NCBI GenBank assembly: GCA_030141605.1
Contig: JAQGDQ010000024.1
Span: 451,501 to 515,500 of the forward strand
Source: Tubiluchus corallicola
Lineage: Eukaryota > Priapulida > Priapulimorpha > Priapulimorphida > Tubiluchidae
Direction: 5' to 3'
Length of the DNA stretch: 64,000 nt
How positions within the stretch are numbered: position 1 is the first letter of the stretch; each line of letters opens with the position of its first letter. Shown one piece after another: positions 1 to 12,800 of this stretch. The notes beneath the pieces are model-generated. The model saw only the letters and a list, made by a program, of their open reading frames with translations, ran no database searches and had not been told where the DNA came from. The position numbers and the translations under genes are program-made.

Positions 1-771
1 TAGAGCTTAAGCTTAAAACCAACGGATAATGAAAATTCAGTTTTATATAAACCGTTCTGCAAGTCACATTTAACTTGGGATGCACAGGATCCAGAGTTTG
101 CCGGTTCCAGTTAAGGATTTACAAACCAGTAAATGATATTTCATTTGTTAAGCTTTTTGTTCACATGGCGGCATCGCCTCATTTTCAGAGCCACTCAGTA
201 CTTTTAAGTGGAAACAGGGCAAACATTTTTTTAAAGTTGATATACTGCAATTCTGAACACTTGATTTAAACTAAAAATAGCATTAAATGACTCTAAATTT
301 TTAGCAGACATGTCTGTATTTCTGTGGTAATAGTGCTATCTTTGAGTGCTGCTTGGCTACAGGGAACCACAGCGTGAAAATTGCTGGTATCACTTGCCTT
401 ATAAGCATGGCAGCATATTAAGCGATACTTTCATAAATTTCTAAAGATTTCAATAGAAATCCTTCAAATTCTTAAAAAAAATTAACACTATTCGGGTAAT
501 TAGACTGTTATATATATTTTCTTCTTACCCATTTTAATTTTTTTCACAGTCTGTGCACAGTTGGTAGTTTTACACATAGAAAAAAAAGAAATACAAACAG
601 CGCAAAATCTGACGAAAATTTCTGTCAGATCAGGATTCTATCTGGATGCAATAAAATTACCGGATCTCAGGATCTGAAACAGGATCCGGTACATCCCTAG
701 AATTAACAAATGAAAAAAGTAACAATGAAACTTCACTTAAAAACAGAAATACACGTAAACGCAACGCTTAC

Positions 772-899
772 TTGTAAACACCTTCATGATTTTCTATTTT
801 GGCAATGATTTTTATATTTTTGCCTTCTTCTCCCAAACAGTCTCTTATTGTTTTCACACCATCAGCATTACGAATAAAACTTGCAAAAACAATATCAAC
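772..899 (-). CDS. PK: Pyruvate kinase exon 7 (last one in the window)
   Basis: The exon encodes [20 protein letters not shown] through [13 protein letters not shown]. The lysine of KIENHEG is the conserved active-site lysine region. It leaves in phase 2 at GTAAGC; the next exon (expected to begin near DEII) is not in the remaining 771 bases, where no exon was seen. Confidence 0.93.
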
Positions 900-3800
900 C
901 TGAAATGAAAACAGTAATAGCAGTTGAGTGGTTGCACATTAATATGACGAGGAAACTTTAGCAGCAGAAAATAATTATATATAAGATTAATTATATCAAA
1001 TAAACACCATTATGCTATTAGGGGGTTGTTAGTTATTACGTAAGCTATTATGCTATTATTAGTAAGCTGCATGTTTATTTCTAAAAACCGCCAGTGGCTG
1101 AAAATAGTAATAAGAATGCTGGAAACAACTAATTCACTGATGATTATACTGTACCTCAATGAATTGTTTTTGCTTTCACATAAACAAATCGTTTAGCATC
1201 ATAAGAAAAATGGCTGACTGCTAAGCTTTTCTTAATGCCCCCAATTAAAACAGAAAATGCAATTAAAGCTAAAATTACATATTTGTGTAATAATATTGTG
1301 ATAACATGATAAATGCACTACACTGTGTATCTGCAGTATACACAATCTTACAAAAATGTCCTCTATTTCTCTAGGTATAAAATGTAATTAATTTTAAGTC
1401 ATTTTATACAGGCACTTCAAAGCATATATTAAAACAACACAACTTTTATTAAAAAAAAATTAATTTACAACTGTTTAAAAAGTCATAAGAATGCTTAAAT
1501 TTAGTTCAAATCCATTAATTTTATTTTCAAATACTAAGCTAGCTCTTACTGTATCTATTGCTTTTCTACCGGTCTGCTTATTTCTTACTTATTTGGCTTC
1601 CTTGTTATACATATTTAGTGCATAATATTCTCTACTGTGGTCTTTGCCTATATATAAACTGGTTGTTTGTTTGTATATTGTACAACTGATGATGACATCA
1701 GACTGCTATTTAAACGTTCGACGTTTTAAACAGTTGTAAGTTAAAGCTTTTTAAATAAAAGTTGTGTTGTTTTAGTAATTAATTTTATTAAAAGCACTGA
1801 AAGTCTTGCAAAACAATGGCAATGGCTACCTACACCTTGCTCAACGCCAAACTCTAAGTCTGCTTTGTCTCTTTCTGATACGGCAGGTAGATCAACCATT
1901 ATGCCAGGTAGATTAAGTCCTTTCTTGCTCCCTAGCAACCCACCATTTGACACTTCACAGTCAAGAAAATCGTTCCCTAAACAAAAGAATTCGCACTGCA
2001 CCATGTTCAACAAATGCAGTTTTAATGCTCAGAGAAAAGCTGAATTATATAGTTTTCAAGAACGCCTTACAATATCTGCTTCTGCTAACGATGATTGCCA
2101 CAAAATTTACGAACAACTCGAAAAGTGAACAATTGGAAATAACAAAAAATGATATAATAGTCAAAATTTCGCAAGTTGCTCTTTAGGAAAAAACAAGTCA
2201 TTATTTGCATGCAATTTTATAACTGATAGTGTCTAAAACTCCCACCCCATTTCTATTCCACTGTAAACTAAAGCTACCAAACAGCCCCGAGCTCAATTCC
2301 CAAATATGAAATACTACTGTTATGGAAAATAATTTTCCTCTGTCAGTTTAATAATTATACAAAAAATAGTATTTAAAAATTATTAAAATCTATCGACAAG
2401 ATACCCACTAATCAACTACACTAACTTCGCAACAGTTATTGTAGTACAATTCATGACAGTAAAAAATAAACAACTAGTTAAATTTACATTGTCTTTTCTT
2501 AATTGCAGCTAACATACCTAGTTCCATAACTCTCATTGCAATGAGGCCATCATCGATGAAAATTTTATCGTTTTTCTTGCAAACTCTGGTGATATTTTTA
2601 TAGTCGACCCAGATGAGCGACTTGGTGCATTTCTCAATGTATGCTTCATCGGTGGTAATTCTTACTTTGTCATGCCGCTCCAATTTTATTGTAGCGGTAG
2701 CACCCTGGAAAAATAATGTGGTACTTCTCAGGTGAAAACGTGTGCACTACTACAAGAATACATTAACTCAGCAAAATTAAATTTGTGTTTTTTTATACAA
2801 TCCTAGATGTTTTTCAAACAAACTAGTGACAGTTTTGGATAAAACATTATAAAATTTAGCAACAGTTCATAATCAGATTTAAACGAACATAAGGGAAAAG
2901 AAAGACAAAATGTGGTAACACATTTTCTGCTGTAACAATTATTGTAGCTGGTGTGCTTTAAAGTAACATTAGTTAATTTATCGATCTAATTCCATTTTTT
3001 AAATTCCACATTTTAATAGAAGCTGGCTTAATTAACTGTCCTTTTTATTCACTTAATAACATGACTTAAATAGCAATGACTAACCAGTGATTCATGACAA
3101 TACCTTTGCATAGAATTTACTAGACTTCAGCCTATCCTAGCAGCAGATTTGATTAACTTTTAACATTAACATTAAAATTAATTGTTTTGTTTTTTCTAGA
3201 TATTGCAAAAACAGAGGCGCTAACAATTTATTGTAGTATAGTCTATTAAATGTGCTAATAAATCGGCTTCGAAATTTTTTTCTAAAGTATTATACCTCTT
3301 CGAGTAATCCAGTCCTGATTTCTGGACCTTTGGTATCAAGAGCAATGGCCACTGGTCTGTTTTGATCTTTAAAAGAAGCGACTGCCGACCGAATGTTGGC
3401 TATTGTCTCACCATGGTACTAGAAAAGTAATGAAATTTATTAAAAGAAAAGACTTGATTTTGTGCAGTGCTAATGACACGAAAGTTGGAGTAACACATGC
3501 AGACTGATCTTTTGTCATACAAAAGACCATGTTTTTTGAAATTATTACAACATTTAGATAATAATTCGATTATCGACAGGATTCGATAATAATAATTCTC
3601 TAGTAGAGAAAATCCCCTGATAATCCCTGCGCTAATGCAACAAAATGGATTGCCAGCAGGCAACATTAACCGAAATCCTAGTAGAGTTACATAAATCAGA
3701 GAAATAAAAGGTGGTAAACAGTGCAGACAGTCTCATGCACAGACTGGAATAAAAATAGATAAAACTATGTCATAACGTTTTGTAATTATCGTGCTAACCC

Positions 3801-6800
3801 ATTCTTTCTTTGGAATAGCGGAAGCATTTAATGTCATCATGACACTTTAATCAACTGCTTATAGAATTATTAATGGCCCCATATTTTTGTTAATAAAAGT
3901 GATATGTCATTGAAAAGTGCAATAAAGAGACGAAATTTATGAGTTGGCTAATCGTTGCCATAGTTACCATTTAAATGTGTTCAAAGTGCAACTGCAAAGA
4001 TTGAAATAAGCAAGTAAAAGGTCAGGTGGCATCCAATTAAAGGACCGACAAATAAGAAAATTATATTAATTAGGCATAATATGAATTTATTGCATCAAAA
4101 ATCTTGATGTGTGGCTTATAAAGAGCAAATGTTGAACTCATGCATCTACAAAGAGGCCATTAGGAGTTGCTTGTGCACCTCATTCTCAGCTCTCTCTTCA
4201 ATGTCCAGGACAAAGCCTAGACAGCTGACAAACGTCTTGCAAAAGAAAGGGGCACGGGATCTTATGAAAAAAATATGTTTGTATGTTTAGCAGTGTCCCA
4301 TATATTTCTCTAAAGGTCTTCGCATATTACAAAAAGAATTAAAGAATGGCTTCTTTGCTACGATCATTAATGCGAGCTTGAAAGTCATTTCAAAGATTGC
4401 AAATAATATCCAATAGGTTTCTTCAGTTTGAAGGAACAGAGCAGAAATTCTGAATGAAGTTCCAAAATAATTTTCCAGTAAAGTTATATCAACGGCAATC
4501 TTACTTGTTTATAAAAGTCAGGTTAGCAGGAAAGAAAATTCTCAGTAATTTAATAATTTGCGCAAACGAGCAAGGATCAGGATTCCAAAATCCCTACATG
4601 GACCAATAGCTAGTGGTTCTTATTCAGGTCATTGAAGAAATAATGTACAATAACTTGTTTTTACTAAGTTAGTGACTTGAACACTACTAGTCCAGCACCT
4701 AGCTACATGCATTGCAAAATGTACAGAATACATTTTAACTCATTAAACTTGTACACATTACATGCATCTGATAATAAGAAAATTACAGATGATGAGTCTT
4801 GAAAATTGCCCGATACTCTTTCTGTCAGTGCCTTTTTTATATTGCAGTGTCTAACATTAAAGGCTTGTATGTTGTTCATCTGCATTAAATGGTATCCATA
4901 ATAGGTTATTTATATTGACAAAAATAAGACGCATACAGTGTGGTTTATAACTTCTTGCTATGGGGATACAAAAGCAATGAGTAATAGTACAAGTCAACTT
5001 AGTATACCAAAGTACAGCCCAAACAATAACAAATTTATCATGCCCTCAAAATATGGTTTAGAACCACATGTGTCTCCCACAGCCTGCAGTCCCAAGGATA
5101 TGGCTGGAGCAGCAACTCAAACAACTCAAACTTTTCCAACACTTCTTGCAGATATCGCCCAAGCTCATCCGTTGAATACTAATCAATAGCATGTTAATTG
5201 TCATCTTAGAGTCCACTCTGTTTTTTGGAACGGCTTCAATGGAGAAGTTGAGTTGCAGTAAATTCAATCGAAAGAATTAATCCCAGGGTTTTCAGGTCAC
5301 TGCTTCGATCATACCCATCAAGATGGCGGATTGTGCGAGATGTGCGGGGCTTTCACACTAAACTTTAAGTGCTTTTTTGATGCAATAAATTGTTTTACAG
5401 TGTCACTCGTTGTTTCTGTAACCCTCTAGCACAAAGTATTCTACCACCCTATGCATTCATGCAGTGAAAAATTTCTGTGAAATTCAAATTGAAACCAGTA
5501 AAACAATAAATATTGTCATTTAAGCCAGGCTTTCATGCAATTTGCGACTTCAGTGACTATCCGAAAATTTTTAAGCCCAACGGTTGCCAAACATGCGCCA
5601 GTCGCAAAAAGGTCACTGGCTTCAGAATTTTTTTTTAAATGTTTAAAGTTTGTCGTTGGAGTCGCAAAACTGTTGCGAAGTCGTTGTACCATGCACCAAA
5701 CGTTTGTAAATATGTTGCAAAATATTCTTGACGTTTGTCAACAATATCAGAATCCGTGAAAACACTGCAGCTATTTTTCGACCATTTTGCGACATTTTGG
5801 CAAACCTCAGTTATCCAGCACTATTACTGCAAAAATTCCATGAAATTTTTCTTCGAATTGTCGGACATTCGCCTTGTCCGCATAAGTACTGCAGAAGTTG
5901 CCAAATGTGTGCAAACATGTCGTGCAAAGTTCGTCCAACATTCTCATGATTTTCTCTCCAGAAATTTACAAAAATGTAGCGAAAGTCGCAGAAATATTTT
6001 GGTCGTTGATGGAATTAGAAAATTCGATTGTACAAAAATATTCACGGCTCCATGAAATCCTGGCTTTAGTGATTGAAAATTGGAAAAATGTGGCACTTGG
6101 CAGTAATTACAACTTATAACAATAATTACCACTTTAGTTACCAATTCACTGTTTTATTAATAGTGAGTCACGGGAACGCTTTGCAATCTTGTGGATAATG
6201 TTAATCATTACCCAATTTATAACTGATAAAATGACCAAAAGTGTAGAGCGAGACAGCAGTTTTAGTGGTTATTTGATTCACTGTCACCTGGGACAATTTA
6301 CCTAAATTATTTAACTCACATATCAGACAATCAATAGCTGTGCACAATCAAATAAGCAGCAAGGTGTGTGAAAGAATCAATATTTTAACTTACTTCGTAG
6401 GAGCCATGGGAGAAGTTTAGACGAGCGATATTCATTCCAGCTTTCATCATTTCTCTCAAGGTGTCCACTGAACGTGATGCTGGCCCTGTGTCAAATAAAA
6501 CAAATTTTCAATCAGTGCAGAGATTCTGAGTTTTAAGTACAGTTCAAAATTGCTGAAGTCATTGTGCACTTAGCATGATAATATACTTCACTTATTTGAT
6601 AGTCAAATTGTCAAACTGGTAACAAGACAAGACAAAGCCTTACAAAATCATACTTTTTTACAATTTGCCACATTTAGTAATTAAAATGGCTTTGTAGTAC
6701 AAAATTATAACTGTTTTTGCAGAAACGAGAATAAACATTTTTAAATAATTAAACCAACTGCTATTTTTAATTTGTATGTTAGCCTGTCCTATGCATCACT

Positions 6801-9800
6801 TTCCTTTTTAATAAAAGTTAATTTTCTTTTACTTTTAACAAAAAGCAAGACATCTATGAGACAGACAAACTACATAGTTGCATAAATGCATGTTTCCTTT
6901 GTAAATCAAACTTACCTACGGTACATATTACTCCGGACTTTCTAATAAGATGAGGTGGTGAATCGATATCAAGAGCAGCGATGTGTTCAAGATGAGTAAC
7001 CTGATCAGCTGCCTGTAATTGTTGTTCCTGTAGTAGATAATCCTCTGCTTCCAGCACTAACCGAGATCCACTCGGGAAGCTGGCAATCCGCCTCTGCAAA
7101 CATAAAAATGTGTTTAAATTGAATTTCACTTACACATATTACATTAACTGTTTTGTCTACTGATTGTGTCATAATTATTTCCTGCTGCCAACTTCTCTAA
7201 TATTTGTGAGCTTTCTCATGAAAGCACGTGGAAAAAGCAACAAATAATGCAAAAAGACAGTAAGTTACCATAGTTCTAGCAAAGAAACTATATACATGTA
7301 GTTCTAAAAAAATCTGGCATAGCTTAATACCAGTAACTCACCTATAATGTTTCCAAAAGTCGATAAAAATGATGCACAGATTTAAAACGGTAAACTTATC
7401 TCATTCTAGCTAACTATATAACAGGTATATTTTCATTGCTTGTGTTAGTTAAAACAATTAGATCAGTGCTTGTCTTACACTCCTTCTACTGATAATCATA
7501 CCAATTTTTCTCCAAAATTGTAAGTAAGTGTGTGCTAAATCAAATGAATATTAATTAATATGACACAAATATTATTTTGGTAATCACATATAACAATTTC
7601 ACATCATAGCATTGAATCTTGGACTTCCAATGCACAAGGCAGTACAAAAACACATAATTAAAATAATACAATCTCATAGAATCACAAAAATGAACATATA
7701 AATAAAATGCATGTAATTAAACAATACTTTGCAAAACAAATAATTTCATTAAAGTACAGATTGAAAGTATTGGTAATTCAAATTCCACATAGCAAAACCA
7801 TTCTATAGCAAAACAAAAGAAAAATAAAGAAAAACATAATACACAAACTTTTGCTCAAAAATTAAGCTGCGACAGAAACACATTATTAAAGGTCTAATAA
7901 ATATAAGCGTTACAACATTCAACATCTTACCATCACTAAACCCTCATAAGCATTTAAGGAAGCCATAGTTTGCTTTCGATGTCCACTACGATACCCACTA
8001 CCACACGGTCCACACCCTGCACCAGATAAAAGTGTAAGAGCTGAACCTATGTTTTCGGTTGACCGTTTCAGAACTTGTCACATCAAAATGGCTATGTCTT
8101 TACAGAATTAGGTGTATTGGAACTTCTACTCCACCGAGATCCCATTCTTGAACCTAAACCTCTGCTATTGTGCAGCCATTTGCAAAAGCCAGTACTCCTG
8201 GAGTTCTGCAACGTAATGCAATGACACAATTCCTTAAGGGAAACTCTTCTCTGGGCGTTGAGGCGATCTGTCCACACTGGTCAGAATACATCACAAGACG
8301 TGAAATTCTGCATAGGAGACATGCCTATTACGCTGTCACTATAAACAGCAGTGTACGGTGTGGCTTCTTATATCAGAATTGTGTATTGATCCACTAGCAG
8401 ACAGTAGTAGGGAGAATTTGTCCGTTGACAGTGTCACATATGAACCGTGCAATGTGCCATAATTGCCATGTTAGTGTGTCACAGTCTACTGCTTAGTATG
8501 TGATGGCATTTTCCAGTTCAAAATAATAACACACAGACAGTTAGTCAATCTCATGGAAATTCCGTCGTAAGTGTCTGCCCCTCTAAAGACGTCAGACATA
8601 ATGGGGAGAATGAATGATTACGGAGTGGATCAATATATGCATTTCCAGTCTAATCACAGCAGCTGATTTTGAGTAATGCGACATGTAACTGAAAACTAAC
8701 AAGTTTCTCAGTAAAACATCTCTGCTGGCTATTAAATAAGGCAGTATAAAATGGCAAGTAAATGACAACTACAATCACTGCAAAAGCAGCTAAACCCTAT
8801 TTCAATCAACACAAGAAACAAGCATGAGTGACAAATTCCAATGCTTAAAACTGCTGAATTTAAAGAGCAGGTATGAAAAGCATGTCACACGTGCTGCCCT
8901 CTGCTGTACTACCAGTGAAACATGTTTCAATCAATGATTGCAACCGATTTATGTGCAATGTCAACATTTGACAAATGAAGCATTAACAGTATACTGTAAA
9001 GCGAACCGTAGCATGATAACGAGACAGCCGTAGCCATTATCATAGCTCAATAACAGATTTCAGCATAATAATTTCTAGTAAGGTACAGTTACTGGCTAAA
9101 CCTCAACAGCCTGAATATCAGAGGTTTACCTTTGAAAACACATGTAAGAGAAATCAATGTGTGATAATGAGGCTGCCGTACCTGTTATAGTAGCTCAATA
9201 ACAGAATTCAATGTACCTCTAATATCTAGCACTCGCCAAAGCTAGAAAATCTAAATATCAGACCACGAGAAAATAATTTCAGACACCCGATAAAAATGAA
9301 GTAGCAACCAAATGAAAGAACTTGTGGTAAGCTCCCCTTATTGACTGTTGTTGTACAACTCTAGAGGCATGTATTAAAAATAGTACATGCAGATTGGTCA
9401 AAAGTGAAACATTGCAACTTACCGAAATGTAACGTATCACTAGGTGTTGTTGATGAAGACTAGCATGTGTGCTAATGTTTATTATTTTAAAAACTGACTT
9501 ATGCGTGCGCTGATAAACACAACAGTCAAACCTCTTTATACAGCCACTTTTAATTGCAAAACAAGTTGGCATTAAACGTGGTGCATTAATACATATGTCT
9601 TATGCAAATAGAGACATTTTGTATTGCCAAAAATCTAGGTTTTAAGCGAGGTTGGCATTACAAAGGGGGCGTGATAAAAATTCATGTAAGTAGTTATAAG
9701 TTGCAAAGTAAACATTACAAATTAAAACTGACATTACAATTATAGGTGATAAGTGATATTATGTATGCAGTACACATGCTATTTGTGATATACATATCAT

Positions 9801-12800
9801 GTAGTGGCCTACATTAAAAGCCAAAAGGATCACAGTACAGTTAAATCTCTGTTATAACAAGGTACATTAAAAACATATACATGTCTATGCACATATAGAC
9901 GCTTTGTTTTGGGAGAAATTCGAATTTTAAGCAAGACTGGTACTATAAAGGAGGATTATCAAGCAATTTGACTGTATGTATTTGAAATATGAAAAAAACA
10001 AGAATGCACTTGGAAATGAGCTTGAATATAAATGGCAAATTGGCAAATACAATAACAGTTGCCACTACACAAATTATCGGCACTTGAGTTTTAACTTTCA
10101 TACTTAAGATATTTAACTAATTAATGAATAAAGTAAAATAAAAAATAATCCAAATGAAATCTTTGCAAAAAGTAAAGCACTAAATTTTTACAAAATTAAA
10201 TTTGCCAAAAAATTATAATATAATTTTCAAAATGGCTATCAGATAAACCTGGATAAATTGTGATAGTGTCCCAGTTTGTTACATGCTAATACAAGTAACT
10301 TACCTCAATAAGCGGAGTCATGGGAAGCGAAAGCGGATCCATAATAATAATAACAACTGTGCTTATAAAATAGTAGAAGGTTAGTAGGTCTCAAAAGAAC
10401 AAGAACACTCCAACCAAATTACAATGGTTACAACTATAAAAAGAGAAAAAGGTCAAAGCATACGTGCAAGCAAATGAAAGTAGAAAAAATCAGCAGAAAA
10501 GCCAACCCAATGACAAAGCAAGTTTACCCATAGTGAAACAGCATGTAATTCAGAAAGCACAAAACAGTAAAAAGGAGCCTCATCATTTATAAAGATAATT
10601 CAAATGATCGAAATAATTGTGAAGAAATTAAGCGCCATTCACATTTAAGTGACTATAAACCATAACTCATCTACCTGAAAAAATTCAAGCAGATTATTTT
10701 GACAGAATGCGCTAAAAGCAACAGCCATTAGTTTTGACATAGGAACCACTTGTTTGAGCATTATGTTAAATTATCCTATTATTAATAAACATTTTGCTAG
10801 TTTCACGTCGCAAATATTTTAATTTCAGTTCTGAGTCAATCATATTAACAATGCTAAATTCTGAATTTCCCACTGTCACTATTGAGCATAAAATTGGACT
10901 TTGTTAAAGGATTCATGCACATGCAAGATAAGGCAATAACAAAATCTTTTCCCAAATTTTCTTTAACTCATACTACCTGTATACAATCACACCGTCGTCT
11001 CCCATAAGATCTCTGACTTCCACTACTACTGGAATCTGGTAGCTCAAATTTTACACTGCCACTTCCAACAGACATTTTGGGATGAACAGGAAAAATAGGC
11101 AACAGTAAAGGACTTTGGGAATGCAGACACTCCAGCCAACATCAATTCATATTCACTATCAAGCAGAATGTGGGTAAGATTTTAAAGTACATTAAGAGCA
11201 CAAAACGATAATCACAAAGCAATGTAAATGTCTGTTAAAGTACGAAGGCATTAAAAGAACAAGCTTTAAGTAAAAAAATGCGCAAGAACAGGTTGGTTTG
11301 AGGTGGTGCAATTTAGTAGAGAAACAGTGCATTAAAGTGAGAAAAGTGTTGAAAACTAATAATACTCGTATAACAACTTTAGGTAATGTCAGATTTTGGT
11401 CATGCCGTTTTTCTGCTTGTCTTGAAAAATTTAATCACCACTTCATACCTCTATTTAAGCCTTGGGTTGACAAAATCCTAAACCAAATTCTAGTCACAGT
11501 ATCAATGGGGTAAGAGTATGCACAAACTATGGTAAAATCTGGGCTACTGACAAGCTCAGAGGATATATTTCATCAGCAGAGTTTAGTTCATAATGTGCTT
11601 AAGTAAGTACTAACGTTTTTTCCTCTATCTAAATTTTTACCTGCCCAACTTCCAAGGCCAAATAAATCTTTTCTTTTTCATCATTTTTCGACTTACTACA
11701 TAAATAAATAGCACAAAGCAAAAGCAACATACTGATAAAGTAACCAAAAATATCTTCAGTGCTGCTAAGTCATGCCAGAATATAAAACATTGATAAACTA
11801 CTTGTCTCATTTGAAAGAAGGTGATTGATCAGCAGCTAACTTTATATGAGGCAAACTTGTAACGGGATTCTGGACTTCTTATTTAAGAATTTACAAGCAA
11901 GCAAAGATATTAAAAAAGGTTGTGTTCGCAACTCTAAGTGTTTCAGACTTATAAATTTTGACAGGGGTCTTAACGGACAGCAAATTAGCCATATATGAGT
12001 TACACAGACTTTCACAGAGAAAAGTTTGTACATAAGAAAGTTGGACACATATCAATTAATATAGTAATTTGAATGCAAGGCAGCTTAAACACGCTCTTTA
12101 AATGTATGGGAATATGGTACTTTGCCACAAGGTAGTTTTATATGCAAAAAATTTGGACACAAAATTTAAAGTTACAAGATGTACAAAGTACATAGTAAAT
12201 ATTTGAAATTGATAACTTTAGTGCAATAGTTCAATCCTAAAAACTGTACTATTTTCACTGCCTTAGGTAATAAAGATCCTTCATAAAAGTTCAGCTCATC
12301 CTTGTACTATGATCTCAACTTCAATTGAATTCTAAACTTAACTCATCTCACAAATGAATTTAACTATTTAAACTGTAAACTCATTTCAGCCTAACTCATT
12401 TCTTAATTTCCATTGCTTTTTGCCTCAGCTTCCATACTAGCTGGCATCGCAATTTCATTCAGCCCAACTCGACAATTTAACTAACTACACAGTACACAAC
12501 TCACCTGTCTACTCAATATCAGTTTCAGGTAAAGTCTAAACTTAACTCCACTGAAATCACTACTCAATTAATGGACAACTTACTCACTTTTTTGTTTTGT
12601 TTTTTAGAAAAGACGAGACAACTACTTTTTATAAATTCATCCGCTGTTTCGTCTACAAACAGGAAAGCTATGAATGTTCTGAATATTTGACAACATTTAC
12701 AATGTTTAATCTAACTGAAAATGTCATCACTGGTTCAAAAATGAGTATACTCATCAGTGAACATTAGTAAGACTTCGCTTGTATTACTGTTGTAATAAAA

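Noticed and set aside
5535-6144. A cluster of overlapping open frames of 66-106 codons
   Set aside because: They fall within the inverted-repeat element at 5524-6064 and do not resemble a transposase.
9000-9250. A possible 140-base tandem duplication (AGCTCAATAACAGA words)
   Set aside because: Only short blocks match between the halves; the similarity is too weak to call.
9420-9475. Another candidate pyruvate kinase first exon ending at GTAAGT
   Set aside because: The only ATG frame meets a TAG before the donor; it could at most be a non-coding leader.
11640-11690. A possible fifth pyruvate kinase first exon ([14 protein letters not shown] before GTAAAA)
   Set aside because: It ends in phase 2, which would shift the frame of exon 2.
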